Positions 55,536 through 63,255 of a stretch of 64,000 nucleotides of DNA are shown in pieces. The DNA comes from Alistipes sp. (lineage in GTDB: Bacteria; Bacteroidota; Bacteroidia; Bacteroidales; Rikenellaceae). The notes below the pieces were generated by a model. It had not been told where the DNA came from. It saw only the letters and a list, made by a program, of their open reading frames with translations, and did not search any database. The stretch is from contig JAGAMA010000001.1 of assembly GCA_017624955.1 (NCBI GenBank), positions 62,001 through 126,000 of the forward strand. Reading direction: 5' to 3'. The position numbers and the translations under genes were made by a program. Numbering within the stretch: position 1 is the stretch's first letter; every line of letters begins with the position of its first letter.

Positions 55536-56798
55536 TTAAACCTTGCGGTGACGATTGTGATATATAATGTAGAGAATCAGACTGAAGGCGATAAGGGCCA
55601 AACCGACGGCAATGGCACGATACCAGCACGAACCGGTTTCGATGCCACCTGCTTCCGTCAGGAGCGAAGTGCCGTCATAGAGGGTCGAGGCAAGAGTCAG
55701 GAAGGTCAAGAGCACAATCACGCGATTCAATTTGCGCTCCGATACCTGGTTGCGCATCTGCTCCACCTGCTCGATATGTTGATGCAGCGCCTGGCGCTCA
55801 CGCTCCATACCCATACCTCGGTCGATTGCCTCATAGAGGGTCTGCGGCAGGAAGTTGTAGGAGATGTTTGAGAAGTTGTAATAGTGTTCCAGTTCACGAA
55901 TATCGTACATCAACTCCTCGATATTGACCCCCTTACTGCGGAAGCGGCGATTGAAGTAGAAAAGCAGCGTTTTTTGGTAGAGCACATGGATATAGATCAT
56001 CCGGAAATAGCTCTCGCGCCAGGTCCACGAATCGACGGCCGTAAGTTTGGTTGAAAGCATCGTCATCGTATCGAAGAGGGCCAAAGCGCGCCAGTTGCGG
56101 AAAACCGCAATTTTGTGTTGTTTGAGCAAGGATTGCAAATAGGCCGGGTCGGGGGAGTTGCGATCCTCGCTATTATCCACACACCCGATCGGCGCCAATG
56201 CTCCCAACTCATAGAGCAGCGAGTCGTTCGAATCCTTCACCTCGAAGAGCTGAAAGAGTTTCAGTTTATTTCCCGTATCCGTCAGGTCGGTATAGTTGCC
56301 CTTGTGCTCGGGAGTCGTACACAAAGCAAGCAGCGGCTGAAGCGTGGCGAGATACTCCGAAGCCTGCAACCGATCATAGCCATTCACCTCACGCAACCGC
56401 CCGAAGGCCTCGGTCCAGCCATTCAGATCGGCTCCTGCGGCATCTATTTCAAGGGCAAAGAGCACAATACCGAGCGGAAGAAAGTAGAGATGAATCCGCT
56501 CAAAGTCAAACAAAAAGTCACCCGCAGCCAATGTCACGGAGCACCTTTTCCCCACCTCCGCCACCAAGTGGGCGATCTGCTGACCCTTGGATGCAGGGAG
56601 CTGTTTGCGCGGCAAGATGGAATCGACAAAACTCTCGTAGTAGAAACGGCACGAATTGCGATAGGCACTATCGTCCACCGCTTTGGACACCCAACCGGCA
56701 TCGGTTGCCAGCAACGATTCGGGAGTCTGCGCCGTCACCAAGTGACCGCAGAGAAAACCATGCGCATAAGAGGCTGTAATCGAAGTCATAACATCCAT
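55536..56798 (-). CDS. CorA-like protein with two C-terminal membrane helices, first gene of the NACHT operon
   Basis: A 420-residue protein. The first about 320 residues look soluble and helical, then a coiled-coil stretch (about 325-352, HQHIEQVEQMRNQVSERK) leads directly into helix 1 (about 359-376) and, after a short loop, helix 2 (about 395-413) with a basic tail. Long helix, membrane helix, short loop, membrane helix is the layout of CorA magnesium channels. The CorA loop signature GMN is replaced by YDG, so it is not a standard Mg2+ channel. CorA-like proteins are known as membrane effectors in some phage-defence systems. The match is by architecture only. Confidence 0.65.
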   Translation of the reverse strand: MDVMTSITASYAHGFLCGHLVTAQTPESLLATDAGWVSKAVDDSAYRNSCRFYYESFVDSILPRKQLPASKGQQIAHLVAEVGKRCSVTLAAGDFLFDFERIHLYFLPLGIVLFALEIDAAGADLNGWTEAFGRLREVNGYDRLQASEYLATLQPLLALCTTPEHKGNYTDLTDTGNKLKLFQLFEVKDSNDSLLYELGALAPIGCVDNSEDRNSPDPAYLQSLLKQHKIAVFRNWRALALFDTMTMLSTKLTAVDSWTWRESYFRMIYIHVLYQKTLLFYFNRRFRSKGVNIEELMYDIRELEHYYNFSNISYNFLPQTLYEAIDRGMGMERERQALHQHIEQVEQMRNQVSERKLNRVIVLLTFLTLASTLYDGTSLLTEAGGIETGSCWYRAIAVGLALIAFSLILYIIYHNRHRKV

Positions 56799-56888
56799 AA
56801 TTTCAAGTTAAGCAACCGCCCACCAAAGAATAAAATCCTCTACACTCCACAGCTTGCAGCCTTGAGTCGTAGAGAACGTAAGCCATAC

Positions 56889-56921
56889 TTATTCGTTGTG
56901 GCCGATCTTCGCGAAAGACAT
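56889..56921 (-). CDS. Ten-codon leader frame upstream of the NACHT operon
   Basis: Read on the minus strand, ATG TCT TTC GCG AAG ATC and four more codons before TAA give the peptide MSFAKIGHNE. It matches the first residues of MeaB (MSFTKINHYE) in both sequence and position relative to a TATTTTTG promoter. It is most likely a fossil of a copied meaB start and not a functional gene. It could still affect translation of the operon, being in its leader. Confidence 0.4.
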   Translation of the reverse strand: MSFAKIGHNE

Positions 56922-56939
56922 CGGATTGCTTTTGCTACA

Positions 56940-56947
56940 CAAAAATA
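56940..56947 (-). promoter_or_regulatory. Likely -7 box (TATTTTTG) of the NACHT operon
   Basis: CAAAAATA on the plus strand gives TATTTTTG on the minus strand, about 142 nt upstream of the first operon gene. It is the copied meaB promoter. A clear TTTG at standard distance is not seen. Confidence 0.5.
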
Positions 56948-56984
56948 GCAAAAGAAGTTGAAAGTAAAAAGTGAAATGTTGAAA

Positions 56985-57043
56985 GTTTTTCAGTGGGCTC
57001 AGTGGCCTCAGCAGCCTCGGTGGCCTCAGGCCCAAAAGCCCGA
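56985..57043. repeat. CTGAGGC-family array with conserved tail, copy 5
   Basis: CAGTGGGCTCAGTGGCCTCA and CAGCAGCCTCGGTGGCC units lead to CAGGCCCAAAAGCCCGATAAC, carrying the same tail as the other members. It lies between the divergent NACHT operon and gadB. Confidence 0.65.
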
Positions 57044-57051
57044 TAACTTTG
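57044..57051 (+). promoter_or_regulatory. -7 box (TAACTTTG) for gadB
   Basis: TAACTTTG directly follows the CTGAGGC tail and lies about 74 nt before the gadB ATG. No TTTG at good spacing; the upstream position is filled by the repeat. Confidence 0.5.
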
Positions 57052-57124
57052 AGCTACCTGCACTACGCTCCGATCTTTGGCATAGTTTCTGCCGTGGAGG
57101 GCGTGTTTCACCAATAAAAAAAAG

Positions 57125-58534
57125 ATGATCATGAGAAAACACGACAACCTCACGACCGACATCTACGCCACGGAGGCAATGCGCGCACAAGCACCCGTAG
57201 AGTGCATTCCCGAGCAGGGCACGACCCCGCAGGTGGCCTATCGCATGGTCAAGGATGAGACCTATGCCGAGACGCGTCCCGAGCTGAACCTCGCCACCTT
57301 CGTCACGACACACATGGACGAGGAGGCAACGCGCCTGATGAACGAGGCGATTGCGATCAACTACATCGACGAAACGGAGTATCCGCGTGTGGCGGTGATG
57401 TGCGGCCGTTGCATCAACATCGTGGCCAACCTCTGGAACACCCCCGAGAAGAGCACCTGGAAGACCGGAGCACTCGGCATCGGTTCGTCGGAGGCCTGCA
57501 TGTTGGGCGGTGTGGCTGCCTGGTTACGCTGGCGCGAGCGGCGCAAGGCGCAGGGCAAGCCGTGCGATAAGCCCAACTTAGTGATGAGTTCGGCCTACCA
57601 GGTCGTGTGGGAGAAGTTCTGCCAGCTGTGGCAGATCGAGCTGCGCACCGTGCCCCTCACACCCGACCACCTGACGCTCGACATCGAGGAGACGATCAAG
57701 CGTTGCGACGAAAACACGATCTGCGTCGTTCCCGTATGCGGGGTGACCTGGACGGGGTTGGACGACGATGTGGAGGCACTCGACCGCGCCCTCACGAAGT
57801 ACCACAAGGAGTCGGGCAACGATATCCCGATCCATGTCGATGCCGCCTCGGGAGGCTTCATCCTCCCCTTCCTCAAACCCCACAAGAAGTGGGACTTCCG
57901 CCTCGACCGCGTCCTCTCGATCTCCACTTCGGGACACAAATACGGCCTGGTCTATCCGGGTCTTGGATGGGTCATCTGGAAGGATAAAAAGTACCTCCCG
58001 AAGGAGATGTCCTTCTCGGTCAATTACCTCGGTGCCTCGATTACGCAGGTGGGGCTCAACTTCTCACGCCCTGCCGCGCAAATCTTGGGGCAGTACTACA
58101 ACTTCATCCGCTACGGGCGCGAGGGCTACTGCGCCATTCAGCAGGCAGCCATGGAGGTTGCCGAGTATTGCCACACGGAGATTGGCAAGATGAAGTGCTT
58201 TGCCAACTACTCCGAGAAGGTCGAGAATCCGCTCTTTATCTGGAAGATGTGCTCGACCTACGAGAAGACAGCCAAATGGACCCTCTTCGACCTGCAGGAC
58301 AAGCTCAAGCAGAGCGGTTGGATGGTCCCCGCCTACACGATGCCGGCCAACATCCAGCAGACGGTCGTCATGCGCGTTGTGGTGCGCCACGGCTTCTCGC
58401 GCGACATGGCCGAGGAGCTGCTCACCGATATCCGCAATGCCGTCGCAGAGTTCGAGGCGCTGAAGTACCCCACCACCTCACGCCTCAAATTCGAGCACGA
58501 GGAGAAGCAGTGCGGTAAGGTATATACACATTAA
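57125..58534 (+). CDS. gadB: Glutamate decarboxylase
   Basis: A 469-residue PLP enzyme. It shows HVDAASGGFILPF at about residues 239-251, with the PLP-binding lysine in STSGHKYGLVYPG near residue 272. The family turns glutamate into GABA and CO2, consuming a proton, and in gut Bacteroidetes supports acid resistance and GABA output. No glutamate/GABA antiporter or glutaminase is adjacent here, unlike many gad loci. The ATG at 57131 two codons later is also possible. It stands between the two inverted copies of the meaB 5' region. Confidence 0.95.
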   Translation: MIMRKHDNLTTDIYATEAMRAQAPVECIPEQGTTPQVAYRMVKDETYAETRPELNLATFVTTHMDEEATRLMNEAIAINYIDETEYPRVAVMCGRCINIVANLWNTPEKSTWKTGALGIGSSEACMLGGVAAWLRWRERRKAQGKPCDKPNLVMSSAYQVVWEKFCQLWQIELRTVPLTPDHLTLDIEETIKRCDENTICVVPVCGVTWTGLDDDVEALDRALTKYHKESGNDIPIHVDAASGGFILPFLKPHKKWDFRLDRVLSISTSGHKYGLVYPGLGWVIWKDKKYLPKEMSFSVNYLGASITQVGLNFSRPAAQILGQYYNFIRYGREGYCAIQQAAMEVAEYCHTEIGKMKCFANYSEKVENPLFIWKMCSTYEKTAKWTLFDLQDKLKQSGWMVPAYTMPANIQQTVVMRVVVRHGFSRDMAEELLTDIRNAVAEFEALKYPTTSRLKFEHEEKQCGKVYTH

Positions 58535-58625
58535 CGGAGGCTAAAGGCTATTAAAGGCAGCTAAAGGCGTGAAGGGTTTTTCCCTTTGCGCCTTTTTTGC
58601 CCTTTTCGCCCTTTTCTCTTTCGCC
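58535..58625. repeat. TAAAGG-unit hairpin after gadB
   Basis: GGCTAAAGGCTATTAAAGGC and GCTAAAGGCG units are answered by TTTGCGCCTTTTTTGCCC and TTTCGCCCTTTT. It likely terminates gadB before the meaB promoter. Confidence 0.65.
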
Positions 58626-58708
58626 TTTCAACTTCTTTTGCTATTTTTGCATAGCAAAAAAGCAATACTATGTCTTTCACGAAGATCAACCACTACGAAC
58701 ACGAATAC
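58625..58708 (+). repeat. meaB promoter and 5' codons, plus-strand partner of the inverted copy
   Basis: This is the original for the diverged copy at 56889-56964. It covers the -7 box TATTTTTG at 58642-58649, a palindromic TTTTGCTATT and AGCAAAAAAGC, and the first dozen codons of meaB. Confidence 0.8.
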
Positions 58709-59782
58709 CTCGACCATCACCACGACTCGGCCTTGCAGGTCACGGAAGGTGTCGAGGATCAGCCCGTTGTAAACCCCTACCTCAAGCGCCGCAAGAAGCG
58801 CCAGCTCTCGACCGAAGAGTATATCGAGGGTATCCTGAAGGGCGATATCACGATTCTTTCGCGCGCCATCACGCTCATCGAGAGCTCCAACCCTGCCCAC
58901 TACGCCCAGGCGCAGGAGATCATCGAGGGGTGTCTGCCCTATGCCGGCAAGTCGATCCGCATCGGCATCACAGGTGTTCCGGGCGCCGGTAAATCGACCT
59001 GGATCGAGGCCGTGGGTAACATGGTGACCCGCCTGAAGCACAAGCTGGCCGTGCTGGCCATCGACCCCTCGTCGGAGCGTTCGGGTGGTTCGATTCTGGG
59101 CGACAAGACCCGCATGACCACCATCACGACCAACCCCGACATCTTTGTCCGCCCCTCCCCCTCGGCAGGTTCGCTGGGCGGCGTGGCGCGCAAGACACGC
59201 GAGACGATCGTGCTCTGCGAGGCGGCAGGTTTCGATGTGATCTTCATCGAGACGGTGGGTGTCGGTCAATCCGAGACGGCCGTACACTCGATGGTCGATA
59301 TGTTCCTGCTGTTGCAGATTTCGGGTGCCGGAGATGACCTGCAAGGCATCAAGCGCGGCATTATGGAGATGGCCGACCTGATGGTCATCACGAAGGCCGA
59401 CGGCGAGAATATCCACAAGGCGGAGCTGGCGCGTGTGCAGTATCAGGGTGCCCTGCGCCTCTTCCCGATGCCCGAGTCGGGGATGCGCCCCGAGGTTTAC
59501 TGCTGCTCGTCGGTGGCCGAGACGGGATTGGAGGAGGTATGGAAGGGGGTCGAGAACTACATCGACCACATCCAGGCCAACGGCTACTTCCGCCACAACC
59601 GCAACCGCCAAAACAAGTATTGGATGTACGAGACAATCAACGAGGCGCTCAAGTCGTCGTTCTACCACAACCCCACGATTGAGCCGCTGATTGCCGAGAT
59701 GGAGGCGCGCGTGCTGGAGGAGAAGACCTCGTCGTTCACCGCCGCACACGAACTGCTCGACACCTACTTTGCTCAAAAATAG
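58670..59782 (+). CDS. meaB: Methylmalonyl-CoA mutase-associated GTPase MeaB
   Basis: A 370-residue G3E-family GTPase. Walker A is GVPGAGKS at about residues 101-108; other G motifs are IDPSSERSGGSILGDKTRM, IETVGVGQSE and TKADGEN. MeaB protects and reloads the B12-dependent methylmalonyl-CoA mutase. The mutase genes are not in this window, but the epimerase and decarboxylase of the same pathway lie 14 kb to the left, beyond the NACHT operon. It is followed 15 nt later by the steroid-reductase-like operon. Confidence 0.95.
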   Translation: MSFTKINHYEHEYLDHHHDSALQVTEGVEDQPVVNPYLKRRKKRQLSTEEYIEGILKGDITILSRAITLIESSNPAHYAQAQEIIEGCLPYAGKSIRIGITGVPGAGKSTWIEAVGNMVTRLKHKLAVLAIDPSSERSGGSILGDKTRMTTITTNPDIFVRPSPSAGSLGGVARKTRETIVLCEAAGFDVIFIETVGVGQSETAVHSMVDMFLLLQISGAGDDLQGIKRGIMEMADLMVITKADGENIHKAELARVQYQGALRLFPMPESGMRPEVYCCSSVAETGLEEVWKGVENYIDHIQANGYFRHNRNRQNKYWMYETINEALKSSFYHNPTIEPLIAEMEARVLEEKTSSFTAAHELLDTYFAQK

Positions 59783-59797
59783 CCCTCGTAACGCACC

Positions 59798-60559
59798 ATG
59801 TTGGAAACCTACTACACCTTTCTTTGGGTGATGGCCGCCGTGGCCGTCGTGGTCTTCGTGGCCCTGCACTTTGTCGAGGCGGGCTACGGCTACCTCTTCA
59901 ACCCCCGTTTTGGCCGTCCGATCTCGAACAAGGTGGGCTGGGTGCTGATGGAGAGCCCCGTATTTGTGGCCATGGCCCTGCTGTGGGCCCTGTCGGATCG
60001 CCGATTTGAGGCCGCTCCGTTGGTGCTCTTCCTCCTCTTTGAACTACACTACTTCCACCGCTCGTTCATCTTCCCGATGCGCCTGCGTGGTCAGTCGAAG
60101 ATGCCCCTGGGCATTGTCCTGATGGGCATCCTCTTCAACACGCTCAACGCCCTGATGCAGGGTGGCTGGATCTTCTACCTCGCCCCCGAAGGGTTCTATA
60201 CCGATTGGTTCACTAAGCCCATGTTTTGGATCGGCATTGTGATCTTCTTTGCGGGCATGGGGATCAACCTCCAAGCCGACCACATCATCCGCACGCTCCG
60301 CAAGGAGGGCGACACGCGCCACTACATCCCCTACGGAGGCATGTTCCGCTATGTGACCTCGGCCAACTACTTTGGCGAATTGGTCGAGTGGACGGGCTTT
60401 GCCATCGCCTCCTCGTCGTGGGCAGGTGCGGTCTTTGTCCTCTGGACCTTTGCCAACCTCGCCCCGCGTGCCGCCTCGCTCCGTAAGCGCTATGAGCGGG
60501 AGTTTGGCGAGGAGTTTACGCGCCTTAAGCGTAAGCGCATCATTCCCTTTATCTACTAA
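59798..60559 (+). CDS. 3-oxo-5-alpha-steroid 4-dehydrogenase-like membrane reductase
   Basis: A 253-residue membrane protein with about six helices. The C-terminal part holds the family hallmark ANYFGELVEWTGFAIAS at about residues 189-205, preceded by GDTRHYIPYGGMFRYVT, and it ends in KRKRIIPFIY. These match steroid 5-alpha-reductases (SRD5A family), which saturate the delta-4 bond of 3-oxo steroids with NADPH. In gut Bacteroidetes such genes are linked to making allo bile acids. The next two genes (OYE-like reductase, SDR) support a bile acid or steroid role. Confidence 0.82.
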   Translation: MLETYYTFLWVMAAVAVVVFVALHFVEAGYGYLFNPRFGRPISNKVGWVLMESPVFVAMALLWALSDRRFEAAPLVLFLLFELHYFHRSFIFPMRLRGQSKMPLGIVLMGILFNTLNALMQGGWIFYLAPEGFYTDWFTKPMFWIGIVIFFAGMGINLQADHIIRTLRKEGDTRHYIPYGGMFRYVTSANYFGELVEWTGFAIASSSWAGAVFVLWTFANLAPRAASLRKRYEREFGEEFTRLKRKRIIPFIY

Positions 60560-60568
60560 GCTGTCGCT

Positions 60569-61795
60569 ATGGATTCCAAGCTATTTACCCCCTTTCAGTT
60601 AGGCCCTCTGACGCTCCGCAACCGCACGATTCGTTCGGCGGCCTTCGAGTCGATGGGTAAGGACTTCGGCCCGACCCAAAAGCTCAAGGATTACCATGTC
60701 AGCGTGGCGCGTGGCGGTGTGGGCATGACCACCTTAGCCTATGCCTCGATCAACCGCAGTGGTGTGTCGTTCAACTCGCAACTTTGGCTGCGCGATGAGA
60801 TCATCCCTGCGCTGAAGGATATCACGGATGCCATCCACCGCGAGGGTGCTGCCGCAGCCATCCAGATCGGCCACTGCGGCAACATGACCCACTGGTCCAC
60901 CGCAGGGTCGTTCCCCGTCTCGGCCTCGAACGGATTTAACCTCTACTCCCCCACCTTTCACCGCCGCATGTCGCATGCCGAGATTGCAGAGACGGCCAAG
61001 GACTTCGGGCGTGCCGTCAAGACGGCTCACGAGGCGGGCTTCGACTCGGTCGAGGTGCACGCCGGTCACGGCTACCTCATCTCGCAGTTCCTCTCGCCCT
61101 GGACGAATCGTCGTCGTGACTCGTATGGCGGCTCGCTCACGAACCGCATGCGCTTTATGCAGGAGTGTCTCACGGAGGTCCTGGAGGAGGCCGCAAAGCT
61201 AAAGATGGCCGTTGTCGTGAAGCACAACATGGAGGATGGCTTCAAGGGGGGTATCGAGGTGCCCGAAAGCATCGAGATTGCCCGTGAAATCGAACGCCTG
61301 GGCGTGCATGGATTGGTACTCTCGTCGGGCTTCGTGTCGCGTGCCCCGATGGCCGTGATGCGCGGTCGCATCCCCACCAAGACGATGGGCTACTACATGG
61401 GGTGGAACGAGTGGTTGCAGAAGATTGTCGTCTCGCTGTTCGGTCAGTGGATGATCAAGCAGTACGACTTCGAGGAGTGCTTCTTCCTCGAAAATGCCAA
61501 GAAGTTCCGCGAGGCACTCAAGATGCCGCTGATCTATGTCGGCGGTCTGGTGTCACGTGAGGGTATTGAGCGGGTGCTCGGCGAGGGTTTCGAGCTGGTG
61601 CAGATGGCGCGTGCCCTGATCAACGACCCCGCGTTTGTGAATAAGATGCGCGAAGGTGACCTTACGACCCGCTCGGGTTGCGACCACCGCGACTACTGCA
61701 TTGCCCGCATGTATTCGCGCGATATGCAATGTTGCCACAACTGCACGGAGGCGATTCCCGACCGCCTGTGGCGCGAACTTAAGAAGATCAAATAA
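60569..61795 (+). CDS. NADH:flavin oxidoreductase / old yellow enzyme-like reductase
   Basis: A 408-residue TIM-barrel flavoprotein. The barrel holds QIGHCGNMTHWS, VEVHAGHGYLISQFLSP near residue 166-182 (with the substrate-binding histidines), and the FMN phosphate site YVGGLVSREGIE and ARALINDP. The C-terminal cysteines (GCDHRDYC, MQCCHNC) suggest an iron-sulfur cluster, as in BaiCD/BaiH-type enzymes, but the C-terminal FAD/NAD domain of those is missing. A 5-beta-reductase of 3-oxo-delta-4 bile acids or steroids is a fitting candidate. It starts 9 nt after the 5-alpha-reductase-like gene. Confidence 0.8.
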   Translation: MDSKLFTPFQLGPLTLRNRTIRSAAFESMGKDFGPTQKLKDYHVSVARGGVGMTTLAYASINRSGVSFNSQLWLRDEIIPALKDITDAIHREGAAAAIQIGHCGNMTHWSTAGSFPVSASNGFNLYSPTFHRRMSHAEIAETAKDFGRAVKTAHEAGFDSVEVHAGHGYLISQFLSPWTNRRRDSYGGSLTNRMRFMQECLTEVLEEAAKLKMAVVVKHNMEDGFKGGIEVPESIEIAREIERLGVHGLVLSSGFVSRAPMAVMRGRIPTKTMGYYMGWNEWLQKIVVSLFGQWMIKQYDFEECFFLENAKKFREALKMPLIYVGGLVSREGIERVLGEGFELVQMARALINDPAFVNKMREGDLTTRSGCDHRDYCIARMYSRDMQCCHNCTEAIPDRLWRELKKIK

Positions 61796-62607
61796 TGAGC
61801 CGTCCGAAGATAGAGCCTGCCCACACATGGGCCTTGGTGACGGGTGCCGGATCGGGCATCGGTCGCTGCTTTGCGTTGCGCCTGGCCGCGATGGGTTACA
61901 ACCTTGTTCTGGTGGGTAACCGCGAAGAGCCGTTAAAGGGCGTTATCGGGGAGTTACAGCCCCTCGTGAAGCAGCAGCAGTTTCGCCCCTTGGCGATGGA
62001 TTTAGCCCGTCTGGAGGCCGCCGAAGAGCTCTACGAGGCGATCGGTGCGGCAGGTATCGAGATCGACCTGGTGATTAACAATGCCGGCATCTTCTCGTTC
62101 TGCGACGTACTGAAGACGGAGGAGAAGAAGATCGAGCGCATGCTCCTGCTACACGACATGACCACCACGAAGCTCTGCCGTCGCTATGCGCAACGGATGG
62201 CGGAGCGTGGCGTGAAGGGCCATATCCTCAACATGAGCTCCTACTCGCTCTGGATGCCCTACCCGGGGTTGGCTGTTTACAGCGCCTCGAAAGCCTACCT
62301 CAAAGCCTTCTCGGTGGCCTTCTCGAAGGAGGTTCGGGAGCAGGGCGTGACCGTCACGGCCATCTGCCCGGCAGGCGTGGCGACCGACCTCTACGGCCTC
62401 AGCCCCCAGCTCCAAAAGTTGGGCGTACGGATTGGCGGCCTGATTACCCCCGACCGTTGCGCCAAACGTGCCCTGAAAGCCCTCTGGCGAGGCGCGCGAT
62501 GCTCCGTGCCCGATTGGTGGAACAGGCTGTGGATTCCCCTTTTAGTGGTGCTTCCGATGTGGATTCTCCGCCCGATTCGCCGCTATACGATGCAATTTCA
62601 AAAGTAA
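61795..62607 (+). CDS. Short-chain dehydrogenase (possible 3-hydroxysteroid dehydrogenase)
   Basis: A 270-residue SDR. Cofactor loop VTGAGSGIGR is at about residues 15-24, NNAGIFSF near residue 95, and the catalytic Ser (NMSSYS), Tyr162 and Lys166 of YSASK are present. The last about 30 residues are hydrophobic (IPLLVVLPMWIL), suggesting membrane association. Its TAATG overlap with the OYE-like gene shows coupled translation. In similar clusters an SDR sets the 3-alpha or 3-beta hydroxyl of bile acids. Without modelling, the stereochemistry cannot be read. Confidence 0.82.
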   Translation: MSRPKIEPAHTWALVTGAGSGIGRCFALRLAAMGYNLVLVGNREEPLKGVIGELQPLVKQQQFRPLAMDLARLEAAEELYEAIGAAGIEIDLVINNAGIFSFCDVLKTEEKKIERMLLLHDMTTTKLCRRYAQRMAERGVKGHILNMSSYSLWMPYPGLAVYSASKAYLKAFSVAFSKEVREQGVTVTAICPAGVATDLYGLSPQLQKLGVRIGGLITPDRCAKRALKALWRGARCSVPDWWNRLWIPLLVVLPMWILRPIRRYTMQFQK

Positions 62608-62614
62608 AAACAAG

Positions 62615-63247
62615 ATGCTCAAAGCGATAAAAAATGTAGTCTTCGACCTCGGAGGTGTGATTTGCGACCTGGAGGTGGAGCGTGTCGTGGAGGCTTTCCG
62701 CGAAATCGGCATGCCCAAGATGGCTGCCCTGATGGACCCCTGCTACCCTGCCGAGGTAAACGAACGCATGGAGAGCGGTCGAATCAGTTGGGAGGAGGCG
62801 TGCGACGAGATGCGCCACATCGACAACCGACCCGAGGTAAGCAATGCACAAATCGAGTGGGTCTACCGCGAGTTCCTTTCGCGGGTGGATAGCTCGAAGC
62901 TGGCCACCATCGACCGCCTGCGTGCGCGCAGTATCCGCACCTATGTCCTCTCGAATACGAACCCCACGGCCATCGAGATTGTCCGCGACCGCGTGCGCGA
63001 AGCCACGGGGCGTGCGTTGGAGAGCTACTTCGACGGCATCTTCCTATCGTACCAACTCAAGATTCTGAAGCCCTCGCCGGCCATCTTCGAAAAGATGATT
63101 GCATTGAGCGGTCTGAACCCCAAAGAGACACTCTTTATCGACGACGGCAGCCGCAATGCCGACACGGCCCATGAGCTCGGCTTCGCGGTCTATTGCCCAC
63201 CGACGAATGGTGCCTGGCAGCAGATTTTCGAGGAGACAGAAAATTAA
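62615..63247 (+). CDS. HAD-superfamily hydrolase
   Basis: A 210-residue HAD protein of the same YihX-like type as that at 11721. Motif I is VFDLGGVI, motif II VLSNTN, the lysine is in KILKPSPAIF and motif IV is FIDDGSRNADTA. The substrate is unknown. It lies 7 nt after the SDR and ends the meaB-reductase operon before a strong terminator. Its link to steroid metabolism is not evident. Confidence 0.85.
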   Translation: MLKAIKNVVFDLGGVICDLEVERVVEAFREIGMPKMAALMDPCYPAEVNERMESGRISWEEACDEMRHIDNRPEVSNAQIEWVYREFLSRVDSSKLATIDRLRARSIRTYVLSNTNPTAIEIVRDRVREATGRALESYFDGIFLSYQLKILKPSPAIFEKMIALSGLNPKETLFIDDGSRNADTAHELGFAVYCPPTNGAWQQIFEETEN

Positions 63248-63255
63248 GCATTAGA

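Larger units (their letters stand above)
56889..56964 (-). repeat. Inverted copy of the meaB promoter and first codons
   Basis: On the minus strand CTTTCAACTTCTTTTGCTAT and the following TTTTG are identical to 58625-58649; GTAGCAAAA, GCAAT, ATGTCTTTC and GAAGATC then match the start of meaB, with a few changes and a 2-nt gap. The pair brackets gadB in opposite orientation. Confidence 0.8.
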
